A stretch of DNA of 64,000 nucleotides from Phormidesmis sp963789215 (GTDB lineage: Bacteria > Cyanobacteriota > Cyanobacteriia > Phormidesmidales > Phormidesmidaceae). Positions within the stretch are counted from its first letter, which is position 1. Every line of letters begins with the position of its first letter. The stretch spans positions 930,001 to 994,000 of the forward strand of contig CAWBJY010000011.1 of assembly GCA_963789215.1 (NCBI GenBank). The letters are read 5' to 3'. The notes under the pieces are model-generated. The model did no database searches. It saw only the letters and a program-made list of their open reading frames with translations, and was not told the origin of the DNA. The position numbers were made by a program, and so were the translations under genes. Shown here in pieces: positions 1 to 8,979 of the stretch.

Positions 1-609
1 ATGGCTAGAGAACGCGGATAGAAACGCCTTATCAACCGTCACTAACTCAAAAGCGCCATCGCCATCAACATCCTTAAAGTCTCCTCCGATCTCACCTAGC
101 GAAATCTTTTCAAACTCGCCTTCGCGCCAGCTATACACTAGGCTACTGGTGCAGCAATTTGCGCCGCCAGTAAAGCCTTGCACGGCCACTTCAGCAGCGC
201 CATCAACATCGAAGTCCCCAATAATGACGCGGCCATAGCCGACGGCTAAAATCTCGTCTTTTAGAATACTTTGACCCTCATAAAAAATCTCGTATCTCAA
301 CAGCGGACGGTTCTCTCTCGTAATATCTTCTCTAGCGGTATAAGAGACTTCTACGTTCACTGGCCCTCTTGTAAGCTGAACATTACTTAAGCTAGGCGTA
401 CCGTATCCTATCGTTAGCTCGGTAATGGTTGCCGACTGAAGATTGGGCTTTGCCGCTGGTGCGATCGCAACTAAAGACTTTGCCGACACGTCCTCAACCC
501 TGCCGACCGATGCAGACAACGCATCGCTACTACAGGCTCCTGCCCAGAGTCCTACTAGTGCGATACTCCCAAGGATTGGCTCTGCCAACGTCCACAAGCG
601 ATTTCTCAT
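1..609 (-). CDS. Secreted/lipoprotein-like protein with DxDxDG repeats (C-terminus cut by window edge)
   Basis: An open frame of 203 codons runs from an ATG at 609 off the left edge without a stop, so the C-terminus is missing. The N-terminus is a signal peptide with a hydrophobic core and a Cys at residue 26 (context WAGAC), a slightly atypical lipobox, so a lipoprotein is likely. Near residues 140-200 there are two acidic calcium-loop-like motifs (DFDVDGAAEV and DVDGDGAFELV), as in FG-GAP/VCBS-type repeats, and a Cys pair (NCC). The function is not known. The residues suggest an extracytoplasmic calcium-binding protein. Confidence is high that it is a gene and low for any role. Confidence 0.8.
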   Translation of the reverse strand, partial: MRNRLWTLAEPILGSIALVGLWAGACSSDALSASVGRVEDVSAKSLVAIAPAAKPNLQSATITELTIGYGTPSLSNVQLTRGPVNVEVSYTAREDITRENRPLLRYEIFYEGQSILKDEILAVGYGRVIIGDFDVDGAAEVAVQGFTGGANCCTSSLVYSWREGEFEKISLGEIGGDFKDVDGDGAFELVTVDKAFLSAFSSH

Positions 610-1108
610 ACCATTCACCTTTCAGGATTACTCTAAGTCACCTTCACCACCTAGCGGCAATATTCCGGCAACAGCAAAGATTTAAAGAACAATCGTGATT
701 TTAGAAGGCCGATTTTTTCTGATGAAGCAGACCGAGAAGCGGCCCCAAAATCGTGGGTCGTTTGGGAAGAAGGCAGACAGTACCCAAAATTATCATTGAG
801 CCGCTCGTCAGGCTCAAATTCAAGCTCAGCAGGCTCAGTATCAGTTCTATAGTGATTGCAATGAAGAAAGGTCACGTCGAGATCGTGGAGCTGTTAATCG
901 TCAGCGAAGCTAAAAGTCATTCAGAAACAAATATGTGACCACTATACGTTTTAATAAATTCAAGTCATTCTCGTTCTATCAACCGACATACAAAATTTGA
1001 ATTCCTTTACCTGGAGCGGTATTTCACGATCGATAGAGGAAGTCGAAGACCGATAGCTTCATAGAAATCCTAATATTATTAACCCCCAACTTTAGCGAGG
1101 AAAACCGC
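610..1108. other. Gene-poor stretch with possible decayed coding sequence
   Basis: No convincing intact gene. A plus-strand frame around 850-935 reads IVIAMKKGHVEIVELLI, which fits one ankyrin-repeat consensus helix pair. The frame has no proper start and no second repeat. Other frames here are open but uncharacteristic. This could be a remnant of an ankyrin gene or chance. Confidence 0.3.
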
Positions 1109-1603
1109 ATGAGTAACTATCCAAGGAACTTCTCTCATATTGGAATCTCTGTACCGGATGTAGAGAAAGCCGTAGAGTTTTATAGCAGTGTTATGGGCTG
1201 GTACACGATCATGGAGCCAAGCGTCATTACGGAGGAGTCTAATACGCCAATTGGACAGATGTGCATTGATGTTTTTGGCTCAGGATGGGGGTCTTTTAAG
1301 ATCGCTCATATGTCTACTGGTGACAAAATTGGGATAGAAATGTTCGAATTCAAAAACAACGAAAGTCCCGAAGAATTTGCGTATTGGAAAACCAGTACAT
1401 TCCATTTCTGCGTGCAAGACCCGGATATCGAAGGACTGACAGAAAAAATAGTCGCTCATGGTGGCAAGCAAAGAATGCCAATTCGTGAGTATTATCCTGG
1501 TGAAAAGCCCTACAAAATGGTCTACGTAGAAGATCCATTCGGTCTCATATTCGAAATCTACTCACATAGTTATGAATTAACCTATTCTCAAGGTGCGTAT
1601 TAA
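1109..1603 (+). CDS. VOC superfamily (glyoxalase/dioxygenase-like) protein
   Basis: 164 residues, the usual size for a two-module vicinal-oxygen-chelate protein. The first module begins with FSHIGISVPDVEKAVEFY, and the second ends with the typical VYVEDPFGLIFEIYSHS. Candidate metal ligands are His in FSHIGI, Glu in GIEMFEF, His in FHFCVQD and Glu in FEIYSHS. These would bind a divalent metal as in glyoxalase I or related enzymes. The substrate cannot be read from the sequence. The ATG is preceded by GCGAGGAAAACCGC, which supplies a Shine-Dalgarno-like GAGG. The gene stands alone; a run of hairpins follows it. Confidence 0.85.
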   Translation: MSNYPRNFSHIGISVPDVEKAVEFYSSVMGWYTIMEPSVITEESNTPIGQMCIDVFGSGWGSFKIAHMSTGDKIGIEMFEFKNNESPEEFAYWKTSTFHFCVQDPDIEGLTEKIVAHGGKQRMPIREYYPGEKPYKMVYVEDPFGLIFEIYSHSYELTYSQGAY

Positions 1604-2005
1604 CAACAGTCTGGGCGAGAAAAAAGGAAGACTGTAGAGACTGTGAGCGAGCTATATATAGCCTGACAAAATGGCTCGCCCATAGCTTAATTTTCTTAGA
1701 AAGGTCAACCTTCTAAGCCGTGAATAAATTTGTCTTAGGTTTGTATCCTAAGAGATTAGTCGTAGCGGAAGGAATATGTGAATGAGAAATATGCATCCGT
1801 GCCGCAAAGCTAGAGAATCACGTGGGTGAAATTTGGTACCTCATGCACCAATACAACAAATCCTTACCTCTTTAAGACTGCCGAAGCTATCTGTATCAAC
1901 TACAGTGAAAAGCGTGGCGTGACAGATGAAGAAAATTCTGTCCTAAAAAGCCCCCAAACACCAATATGTCTGAGGGCCTCTCTTGGAAACGTATTTGACT
2001 AAAGC
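1604..2005. other. Intergenic region with three consecutive hairpins and a terminator
   Basis: No coding sequence was found. Inverted repeats occur at 1647-1679 (GCGAGC/GCTCGC), 1695-1717 (CTTAGAAAGG/CCTTCTAAG) and 1733-1753 (TCTTAGG/CCTAAGA). None has a strong U-run. The right end holds the FKBP gene terminator. Confidence 0.45.
1945..1978 (-). terminator. Rho-independent terminator of the FKBP gene
   Basis: Read on the minus strand: an 11-bp stem (GCCCTCAGACA pairing with TGTTTGGGGGC, two G-U pairs), a 6-nt loop, then TTTTT. It starts about 28 nt past the stop codon of the FKBP gene. Confidence 0.75.
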
Positions 2006-2584
2006 TTAACTACCGATACGCAGCAGCTCAACGTCAAAAATCAACGTCGCGTTCGGCGGAATCACCCCGCCCGCACCGCGAGCGCCGTAGCCTAAATCGG
2101 GTGGAATAATCAGCTTACGCCTGTCGCCCACTTTCATATCGCCTACGCCTTCATCCCAGCCCTTGATTACCTGACCCTGGCCAATCGTGAAGTCAAACGG
2201 ACGTCCGCGATCGCGCGAGCTATCAAACTTGGTGCCATCTTCTAGCGTGCCAACATAATGCACAAACACCCGCTGACCCGTCTGCGGCGAAGCGCCATCG
2301 CCTTCTTCAATTACCACGTATTGCAAACCAGAATCGGTGGTCACCGTATTCTCTGCACCTGCTGCTTCTGCCACTGTTTCTTCTCCTGAATCGTCCATTA
2401 AATCGCTAGCGCTCTGCGCTACTAGTGTCTCACTCTGCTCTATTGCTGCTGAGGTCGCCGGATTGTCTAAAGCTTTTCCAGCGATCGCACCTTCGTTATT
2501 CGAAAACTGCGCCACTAGCAGCACCGCACAGCAGGCTACGAGTACCCCAAAGCTAATCAATATCTCTCTCATGGTTCTAATCAA
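2006..2584 (-). CDS. FKBP-type peptidyl-prolyl cis-trans isomerase, exported
   Basis: 192 residues. An N-terminal hydrophobic segment (about 8-28) looks like a signal anchor. A short acidic linker follows, then a C-terminal FKBP domain from about residue 85. Diagnostic stretches are VHYVGTLEDGTKFDSS, FTIGQGQVIKGWDEG, GDRRKLIIPPDLGYG and IPPNATLIFDVELL, which carry the aromatic active-site pocket. It should catalyse prolyl cis/trans isomerisation and act as a folding helper at the membrane, periplasm or lumen. A second Met at residue 5 is an alternative start. The phasin-like gene lies 95 bp upstream on the same strand. Confidence 0.93.
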   Translation of the reverse strand: MIRTMREILISFGVLVACCAVLLVAQFSNNEGAIAGKALDNPATSAAIEQSETLVAQSASDLMDDSGEETVAEAAGAENTVTTDSGLQYVVIEEGDGASPQTGQRVFVHYVGTLEDGTKFDSSRDRGRPFDFTIGQGQVIKGWDEGVGDMKVGDRRKLIIPPDLGYGARGAGGVIPPNATLIFDVELLRIGS

Positions 2585-2679
2585 TAGGTATTCGAATAAA
2601 CCGTATTCGAAGTGTACGACGCTTTCGGAACGGCGTCATGCCCTTCTCACAAATAGCAAAATGAATCGCAAAAACGCAA

Positions 2680-3003
2680 TCACTTCCACTGCTTATTCTC
2701 TAAGTCGCGCAGCTGCCGCTCTAGCCTATCCATTCGTCCGCGCAGCTCGTCCATCTCCGACTGGCGCGGCACGCCCAGATCTTGCATAATATTTCGCACC
2801 TGCCGCTGCATCTGCTTCTCCAACGTCCCCTGATCGATGTTGAACTGAGACATAAAGTCGTCAACAAAGCCCTTGGCCTGGTCAGGATCTAGCTTGCCAT
2901 CTCGGACTAAATCTTCACTCATCTGCTTTACCCGTTCAGCCACCAAAGATGTGGTGCCAATCCCGAGCATCATGAGCTGTCTGAGCAAATTTGAGGAATC
3001 CAT
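2680..3003 (-). CDS. Phasin-like helical protein
   Basis: 107 residues, almost entirely helix-forming and rich in Q, R, D, M and L. The first 25 residues are moderately hydrophobic (LLRQLMMLGIGTTSLVAERV). The C-terminal 40 residues form a heptad pattern (MDELRGRMDRLERQLRDLE) typical of a coiled coil. Cyanobacterial proteins of this shape are usually labelled phasin family or polyhydroxyalkanoate-granule associated, but no PHA synthase gene is nearby, so that role is only an inference. It is co-directional with the FKBP gene downstream. Confidence 0.7.
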   Translation of the reverse strand: MDSSNLLRQLMMLGIGTTSLVAERVKQMSEDLVRDGKLDPDQAKGFVDDFMSQFNIDQGTLEKQMQRQVRNIMQDLGVPRQSEMDELRGRMDRLERQLRDLENKQWK

Positions 3004-3184
3004 AGCTATCTTCAGTTGAGCGGCAACCGGCGCGATTTACCCGTTTATTTTGACAAACAATTTGAGATATCAGCGGGCGGTTTACCGAATGAGACCCTTT
3101 TACAAAGATAGAATGCTGGCATAAAAAAGATACTTCAGTCAGCTAAAGCTAACAAAACCAGACCTGATTTAAGAGGCTCACGCT

Positions 3185-3526
3185 ATGCCCGTCTGCCCCC
3201 GATGCGAAAAACCAGTTTCAGCGGCTGCTTTGAGTTGCCCGAACTGCCACCTAACGCTCAAAGCGCACGGCCATCCAGGCATGACGCTGTATCGAGCTAA
3301 AGATGAGCCGCTTTGCGCTACCTGTACTTACGATGCGGACAATAGCTGCACCTTTCCCAAAAGACCCGAGGCCATGACCTGTACGCTCTATCAAAATGTC
3401 GAAGCGACTCAAAGCGACCTGCAGCAAGCGCCTTACTCTGCGCCGCCTAGACCCTGGTGGAAAGAAAATACCGTTTGGATTGCGCTCGGTGTTCTCATTT
3501 TGGTGAGCGTTATTATTGCATTATGA
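3185..3526 (+). CDS. Zinc-ribbon membrane protein
   Basis: 113 residues. An N-terminal zinc ribbon has CPRC near residue 4 and CPNC near residue 18. A second Cys-rich stretch (CATC, then C and C about residues 40-62) may bind another metal. A Pro-rich linker leads to one C-terminal transmembrane helix (about 94-112, VWIALGVLILVSVIIAL) ending at the last residue, so this is a tail-anchored protein. The partner and function are unknown. Confidence 0.75.
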   Translation: MPVCPRCEKPVSAAALSCPNCHLTLKAHGHPGMTLYRAKDEPLCATCTYDADNSCTFPKRPEAMTCTLYQNVEATQSDLQQAPYSAPPRPWWKENTVWIALGVLILVSVIIAL

Positions 3527-3658
3527 GAGCGCTCAGGGCGATCGCGTTACGTCCTGTTATTTTGTAACGCCAGCTATACCTAGCTCGATAATTCTATACA
3601 CATAGCCCCTAGAGAGCTGTGTTATCACCACATAAGAACCCTCTCACCAAGGAAAAAT

Positions 3659-3841
3659 ATGCTGGCATACACTAACATCTCCGATTACATCCATATGGCT
3701 AGCCCCGCCGAGGCCCTCGTTTATATGACGGGCTTTGTCATCGTGCTAGTTGGCCCCACCATTGTTTTTGGCATCAGCGATTATATAACCGATAAATCCA
3801 AGCAAAACCGCGACCAGCCTGAAATGATGTCGCGCCGCTAA
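3659..3841 (+). CDS. Small membrane protein, unrecognised
   Basis: 60 residues, preceded by an AAGGAA Shine-Dalgarno-like sequence about 5 nt before the ATG. One clear transmembrane helix (about 19-42, ALVYMTGFVIVLVGPTIVFG) is followed by a charged, polar tail ending in SRR. The residue pattern and good ribosome site support a true small gene. I do not recognise the family. It ends just ahead of three tandem 15-bp repeats and a strong terminator. Confidence 0.6.
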   Translation: MLAYTNISDYIHMASPAEALVYMTGFVIVLVGPTIVFGISDYITDKSKQNRDQPEMMSRR

Positions 3842-3860
3842 AAAGATTAGCGAGCATAGC

Positions 3861-3905
3861 TAGCAGATGAGTTAGTAGCAGATGAGTTAGTAGCAGATGA
3901 GCTAG
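3861..3905. repeat. Three tandem 15-bp repeats
   Basis: TAGCAGATGAGTTAG occurs head to tail at 3861, 3876 and 3891; the third copy has one change (GCTAG end). It is non-coding and starts 19 bp past the stop of the small membrane protein gene. Confidence 0.95.
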
Positions 3906-3918
3906 ACGAGTCTGCCAT

Positions 3919-3959
3919 TAAAAAAGCGCACCTTAGAAAATTTTCGAGGTGCGCTTTTT
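3919..3959. terminator. Bidirectional terminator between convergent genes
   Basis: Stem GCGCACCT/AGGTGCGC at about 3926-3954 with an A-run on the left and a T-run on the right. It can stop transcription from both the small membrane gene and aqpZ. Confidence 0.85.
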
Positions 3960-4008
3960 AGTTTAGTCATTGGGCCTAGCTTTGCTGGCGATAGGTCTAT
4001 CGGCGAGT

Positions 4009-4800
4009 CTATCGGCGAACAGTCGTAACCACGGGCTGCTCGGATACCGTTTCACCAATGATGTCGGGTTCGTAGCCTTCTGCTAGCACGCTGTTGTAGA
4101 ACCAGCCAGCTAGCAGTGCGCCCGCAATCGGGGCTACCCAAAATAGCCAAACTTGAGCCAGGTATTCTGGCCCTGCAAAGATAGCCGGTGCTAGGCTCCG
4201 CGCAGGGTTAACGGAAGTGTTCGTTACCGGAATACTAATTAGGTGGATGAGCGTAAGTGCCATGCCAATCGAAATCGGTGCAAATCCTTTAGGTGCTCGG
4301 CCATCGGTAGATCCTAAAATGACGACTAAGAACATAAAGGTCATGATGACTTCGGTGAGGAAGGCTGCGCCCAGGCCAAACTTACCAGGGGATAGCTCGC
4401 CGAATCCATTGGCCGCCCAGGTTGCGGATGCGGTATCGAATCCAGGCTGACCAGAAGCGATGAGATACAGTGCGCCAATCGCTACAATCGCACCGACTAC
4501 TTGAGAAACAATATACGGAAGTAGCTCGCCACTTGGGAAGCGTCCACCGGCCCACAGGCCGAAAGATACTGCCGGATTGAGATGGCAACCTGAGATGTGA
4601 CCGATGGCGTATGCCATGGTGAGTACCGTTAATCCGAAGGCGAGTGAAACGCCCAAGAAACCTAGCCCTAGCGGAAAAGCCACGTCTCCGCCTAGCTCGC
4701 CGCCCGCAAAAGCTGCGGCTAGCACAGCACTGCCACACCCGCCTAGTACTAGCCAAAAGGTGCCAACGGCCTCTGCCATGCACTTTTTCATGATGTTCAT
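4009..4800 (-). CDS. aqpZ: Aquaporin Z (water channel)
   Basis: 263 residues with six membrane helices and both half-helix NPA motifs: SGCHLNPAVSFG at about 70-81 and TNTSVNPARSLAP in the second half. The narrow-filter pattern, with an Arg directly after the second NPA, His in the fifth helix (LIHLISIPV), Phe in the second and Cys/Thr near the loop, fits a water-selective AqpZ. It sits in the inner membrane and equilibrates water. An AGGGAG site lies about 10 nt before the chosen ATG. The C-terminal tail is polar and ends TTVRR. Monocistronic. Confidence 0.95.
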   Translation of the reverse strand: MNIMKKCMAEAVGTFWLVLGGCGSAVLAAAFAGGELGGDVAFPLGLGFLGVSLAFGLTVLTMAYAIGHISGCHLNPAVSFGLWAGGRFPSGELLPYIVSQVVGAIVAIGALYLIASGQPGFDTASATWAANGFGELSPGKFGLGAAFLTEVIMTFMFLVVILGSTDGRAPKGFAPISIGMALTLIHLISIPVTNTSVNPARSLAPAIFAGPEYLAQVWLFWVAPIAGALLAGWFYNSVLAEGYEPDIIGETVSEQPVVTTVRR

Positions 4801-5084
4801 AGTCTTAAAGCTCCCTACAAATTAATCTGATCAACAGCGCGGTAACCGCCGTTGGTGAACGTGAAATGCTTATTGGGGAAATCTGTACTTCAAATTCGTA
4901 TCTCGATGTCCCTAATGACTTTGACAACTGTCAATTTATTACAGGACGCTAGCCCTCTTTGATAAGTTCACATTTAAGTTCATAATTTGGCGATCGCACC
5001 CGGCACTCCTCTTAAGACTCACCGGAGGTACGCAGTACTGTAAGGTGGTCAGCTACAATTGTTGGGTTACCTGCGACCTACTTT

Positions 5085-6719
5085 ATGACCTCCGCCCTCT
5101 TGTCTAAAAACGAAATTGCTGAAGCTGTAGAGCATCGCCGCAATTTTGCGATCATCTCACACCCCGACGCGGGTAAAACGACGCTGACCGAGAAGCTGCT
5201 GCTTTATGGGGGTGCCATCCACGAGGCGGGTTCGGTGAAGGCTAGGCGGGCGCAGCGGCACGCGGTTTCTGACTGGATGGAGCTAGAGCAGCAAAGGGGG
5301 ATTTCGATTACGTCTACGGTGCTGCAGTTTAACTACAGCGACTATTGGATCAATCTGCTCGATACCCCAGGCCACCAAGACTTTAGTGAAGATACCTATC
5401 GCACGTTAGCGGCTGCAGACAATGCGGTGATGCTAGAAGATGCGGCAAAGGGCTTGGAGCCGCAAACGCGCAAGCTGTTTGAGGTATGTCGGATGCGCGA
5501 TATGCCGATTTTTACCTTTTTTAATAAGCTAGATCGCCCTGGGCGCGAGCCGCTAGAGCTGCTAGATGAGATTGAGCAAGAGCTAGGGCTGACCACCTAC
5601 GCGGTGAACTGGCCGATTGGAACGGGCGATCGCTTTAAAGGCGTTTTTGATCGTCGCAAACGTCAGTTTCATTTGTTCGAGCGTACCGCTCACGGCAGTA
5701 AAGAGGCTAGAGACACCGTCATTGAAGAGGGTGATTCCCAGATTAAAGATCTCATTGGTGAGGAGCTGTACGACCAGTTCATAGAAGAGCTGGAAATGCT
5801 CGATGAGATTGGGCCAGAGCTAGATCTAGAGATGGTTCATGCGGGCCAGATGACGCCAGTGTTCTTCGGGAGTGCGATGACCAACTTTGGCGTGGAGCTA
5901 TTTTTAGACGCGTTTTTAGACTACGCGCTAGAGCCAGGGCCTCGCGACAGTACGATTGGGCCCGTAGAACCGGCTCGGGAAGATTTTTCGGGCTTTATTT
6001 TCAAGCTTCAGGCCAATATGGATCCCCGACATCGCGATCGCGTTGCCTTTATCCGCGTTTGCTCGGGCAAGTTTGAAAAAGATATGGTCGTTACCCATGC
6101 TCGCACCGGCAAAAACGTCCGGCTCTCCCACCCCCAAAAGCTTTTTGGTCAGGGGAGAGAGTCGTTAGAAGCGGCCTATCCGGGCGACGTAATCGGTCTC
6201 AATAACCCTGGCGTCTTTGCCATTGGCGACACCATTTATCAGGGCGAAAAGCTCGAATATGAGGGCATTCCTTTCTTCTCCCCGGAGATGTTTGCCTATT
6301 TGAAGAACCCCAACCCTTCGAAGTTCAAGCAGTTTCGCAAAGGCGTCTCGGAGCTGCGAGAAGAAGGGGCCGTGCAAATTATGTACTCTGCCGATGAGTC
6401 GAAGCGCGATCCTATCTTGGCCGCAGTGGGTCAGCTGCAGTTTGAGGTGGTGCAGTTTCGATTAGAGAGAGAGTACAACGTAGAAACTAGACTAGAGCCA
6501 ATTGGCTACAGCGTTGCTCGCTGGGTGGTCGGTGGCTGGGAGGCGCTAGAAAAAGCAGGCAGATTGTTTAATACCGCGACTGTAAAAGACAGCTATGGCC
6601 GCCCTGTTTTACTCTTTAAAAATGAATGGAACTGCCGCCAAATTGAAGGCGATCATCCTGGGTTAAAGCTTAGCAATACCGCGCCCGTCGTCTCTGGAAT
6701 GCAGCCCGAAGACATCTAG
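5085..6719 (+). CDS. prfC: Peptide chain release factor 3 (GTPase)
   Basis: 544 residues, the normal length for RF3. GTPase motifs: SHPDAGKTTLTE near residue 25, DTPGHQDFSEDTYRTL near 95 and NKLDR near 150. A beta-barrel domain 2 and the RF3-type C-terminal domain follow (QFEVVQFRLEREYNVE). RF3 recycles RF1/RF2 from the ribosome after peptide release, using GTP. The ATG at 5085 gives a family-typical N-terminus. It is single and convergent with a decayed reading frame just downstream. Confidence 0.97.
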   Translation: MTSALLSKNEIAEAVEHRRNFAIISHPDAGKTTLTEKLLLYGGAIHEAGSVKARRAQRHAVSDWMELEQQRGISITSTVLQFNYSDYWINLLDTPGHQDFSEDTYRTLAAADNAVMLEDAAKGLEPQTRKLFEVCRMRDMPIFTFFNKLDRPGREPLELLDEIEQELGLTTYAVNWPIGTGDRFKGVFDRRKRQFHLFERTAHGSKEARDTVIEEGDSQIKDLIGEELYDQFIEELEMLDEIGPELDLEMVHAGQMTPVFFGSAMTNFGVELFLDAFLDYALEPGPRDSTIGPVEPAREDFSGFIFKLQANMDPRHRDRVAFIRVCSGKFEKDMVVTHARTGKNVRLSHPQKLFGQGRESLEAAYPGDVIGLNNPGVFAIGDTIYQGEKLEYEGIPFFSPEMFAYLKNPNPSKFKQFRKGVSELREEGAVQIMYSADESKRDPILAAVGQLQFEVVQFRLEREYNVETRLEPIGYSVARWVVGGWEALEKAGRLFNTATVKDSYGRPVLLFKNEWNCRQIEGDHPGLKLSNTAPVVSGMQPEDI

Positions 6720-6724
6720 CGCGA

Positions 6725-6943
6725 TTACGCTAGGGCTTCTGTATAAATTTGAGCCAGACGTTCGGTTGCGATCGCTGGATGATAATGCGCCATCATTTTG
6801 CGGCAGGCAGCTTCCTCCCAAAGCTTATGAGGCTCGCTTGAGAGTCCGCGCCAGCGGTTTTGGCTTTGCTTTGGCAGCGATACCATGCGCCCCATTTTGC
6901 CATCGCCCCAATCTCTCTTAGCGACATCACTCTGCGGTAGCGA
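6725..6943 (-). pseudogene. Possible 3' remnant of a glycosyltransferase-like gene
   Basis: A 73-codon open frame on the minus strand ends at a TAA 5 bp from the prfC stop. It has no start codon at its beginning; the frame is closed upstream by a TGA at 6944-6946. The residues look like real protein: WEEAACRKMMAHYHPAIATE then RLAQIYTEALA, similar in feel to the last helices of group-1 glycosyltransferases. No partner fragment is recognisable upstream. An alternative is a short real gene starting at the internal ATG (about 54 residues). The family call is weak. Confidence 0.35.
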
Positions 6944-7265
6944 TCAGAGCGCATTATTTGCCAGCCCAGACGATGCTCCCAGCCGTGATCGCGCTCTAGG
7001 TATTAAGGCATCTCTAGTTCGCAAGGCAAAACGAAGTGGTATCCCTGAGGCGACATGTCGTAAGACTCCCTCAGTTGAGCTGGCTATACGCTCAGCAAAT
7101 TGACTGAAGGCAGAACTTAAAAGTGCTATATAGAATTGCGTCTAATTGTTACGAAACTGCCGGAGAGGTTAAGCGTTACTAAGGTTTCTCGCTCCCGAGG
7201 GATCGCTGGCGATTCAATCGTTAGTATTGGAACATCCACCCACGGTATCTGCCAAGGAGTCTCCT
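6944..7265. other. Intergenic region
   Basis: No supported gene. A plus-strand frame near 6885-7103 is uncharacteristic. The end holds the ribosome site of the next gene. Confidence 0.4.
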
Positions 7266-7463
7266 ATGGATAAGAGCATTATTTTGCTAATCGCTGCGGG
7301 CGCCGTCCTGGCCTTTTTACACATTCCTGTGGTTGTGATGACCTTGGGTGTCATTCTCGCGCTAGCAATGGCGACTATTAAAATTTGCTGGACGGTCGTT
7401 CAGTCGTTTGCTCCGGATGTTCAGCCGGTGATGCAGCGCCGTACTGCGCCGGTTCGCAACTAA
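7266..7463 (+). CDS. Small membrane protein, unrecognised
   Basis: 65 residues. AAGGAG at 7254-7259 lies 6 nt before the ATG at 7266, which decides the start over an upstream in-frame ATG at 7227. Most of the protein is one or two membrane helices (about 4-20 and 22-48: IILLIAAGAVLAFLHIP then VVMTLGVILALAMATI), followed by a short basic tail (QRRTAPVRN). The family is not recognised. A strong terminator follows. Confidence 0.65.
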   Translation: MDKSIILLIAAGAVLAFLHIPVVVMTLGVILALAMATIKICWTVVQSFAPDVQPVMQRRTAPVRN

Positions 7464-7517
7464 CTAAACCCGCTTAACCCGCTTATAGAATAGCCCTTTG
7501 GCCTTTCTCTAAAACAG

Positions 7518-7551
7518 GCGAGCGCTCTATACATGAGAGCGCTCGCTTTTT
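7518..7551 (+). terminator. Rho-independent terminator
   Basis: Perfect 11-bp stem GCGAGCGCTCT/AGAGCGCTCGC with a 7-nt loop and a following T-run, about 55 bp past the small membrane gene. Confidence 0.9.
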
Positions 7552-7683
7552 GCTTTTGCCTTCGAGCCTACCGGCTAAGTCTGTGAGAACAGGTCAACGT
7601 TTGCCTGTCAAAATGTCAATTGAATGTGAGATAGCGCCCTATACCCGATAAAATGATCCGGTTGCTTTAGGCGATCGCACCCC

Positions 7684-8979
7684 TTGATAGAACGCTACAC
7701 CTTGCCCGAGATGGGAGAACTTTGGACAGATCAGTACAAGTTTCAAACCTGGCTTCAAGTCGAAATAGCCGTCTGCGAAGCGCAGGCTAAGCTTGGCCTA
7801 ATCCCTCAAGAAGCCGTAGACACTATTAAGGAAAAGGCTGATTTTGACGTTGCGCGCATTCTCGAAATTGAGGCCGAAGTCCGCCACGACGTAATCGCCT
7901 TTTTGACTAACGTCAATGAGTATGTGGGCGATGCGGGCCGCTACATTCATGTAGGCATGACGAGTTCGGACGTGCTTGATACCGCTTTGTCGCTACAGAT
8001 TGTGGCTAGCCATCGGCTAATTTTGACTCACGTTGAGAATTTGATTCAGGCGATTCGCTATAAAGCGCAAGAGCATAGAGATACGGTGATGATTGGGCGA
8101 TCGCACGGTATCCATGCCGAACCCATGACCTTCGGCTTTAAGCTGGCTGGCTGGCTAGCCGAAATGCAGCGCCACCGCGAACGCCTTACCCGCATCCAAG
8201 ATGAAATTGCTGTCGGCCAAATCTCTGGAGCCGTTGGCACCTACGCCAACATCGACCCCGAAGTCGAAGAACTCACCTGCCAGATTTTGGGTCTTAAGCC
8301 CGACACCGCCTCCACTCAAGTGATATCGCGAGATGTCCATGCCGAATTCATCATGAGCCTAGCCGGACTAGGCGCATCAATTGAACGCTTTGCCGTTGAA
8401 ATTCGCAACCTCCAGCGCACCGATGTTCTCGAAGTTGAGGAATTCTTTTCTAAAGGGCAAAAAGGCTCTTCTGCCATGCCTCACAAGCGCAACCCCATTA
8501 AATCCGAGCGCCTCACCGGTATGGCTCGCATCTTACGCGGTAACGCTGTCGCTGCTCTGGAAAACGTCGCCCTCTGGCACGAACGAGATATTTCCCACAG
8601 CTCTGTCGAGCGCGTCATCTTTCCCGATAGCTGCATTCTCACCCACTTCATGCTGGTCGAAACCACCAAGCTGATCAAGAATCTGCTGGTGTACCCCGAA
8701 AACATGAAGCGCAACATGAACCTGTATGGCGGCGTTGTTTTTAGCCAGCGCGTCTTACTCACGCTCGTCGAAAAAGGCATCAACCGCGAAGAGGCCTACA
8801 AAATTGTGCAAACCAACGCGCACCAAGCTTGGAATACGCCTGGCGGCAACTTTCAAAAAGCCCTAGAGTCCGATCCGCAGGTCACCGAAAAGCTCACCCC
8901 TGAAGAAATTCAGGAATGCTTCAACCCTGACTATCAGTTACGCAACCTGCAAAAGGTTTATCAGCGGCTAGATATTTGA
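7684..8979 (+). CDS. purB: Adenylosuccinate lyase
   Basis: 431 residues, the typical length. It cleaves SAICAR and adenylosuccinate with fumarate release in purine synthesis. The fumarase/aspartase signature is present as GSSAMPHKRNPIKSE, along with the catalytic His region GRSHGIHAEP and the TSSD motif near residue 95. The likely start is a TTG at 7684, giving MIERYTLPEMGELW, the usual cyanobacterial N-terminus. No in-frame ATG lies nearby and no clear Shine-Dalgarno precedes it. The gene stands alone. Confidence 0.96.
   Translation: MIERYTLPEMGELWTDQYKFQTWLQVEIAVCEAQAKLGLIPQEAVDTIKEKADFDVARILEIEAEVRHDVIAFLTNVNEYVGDAGRYIHVGMTSSDVLDTALSLQIVASHRLILTHVENLIQAIRYKAQEHRDTVMIGRSHGIHAEPMTFGFKLAGWLAEMQRHRERLTRIQDEIAVGQISGAVGTYANIDPEVEELTCQILGLKPDTASTQVISRDVHAEFIMSLAGLGASIERFAVEIRNLQRTDVLEVEEFFSKGQKGSSAMPHKRNPIKSERLTGMARILRGNAVAALENVALWHERDISHSSVERVIFPDSCILTHFMLVETTKLIKNLLVYPENMKRNMNLYGGVVFSQRVLLTLVEKGINREEAYKIVQTNAHQAWNTPGGNFQKALESDPQVTEKLTPEEIQECFNPDYQLRNLQKVYQRLDI

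Noticed and set aside
3861..3905. Tandem repeats considered as a CRISPR array
   Set aside because: The units are contiguous with no spacers, and no cas gene is present in the window.
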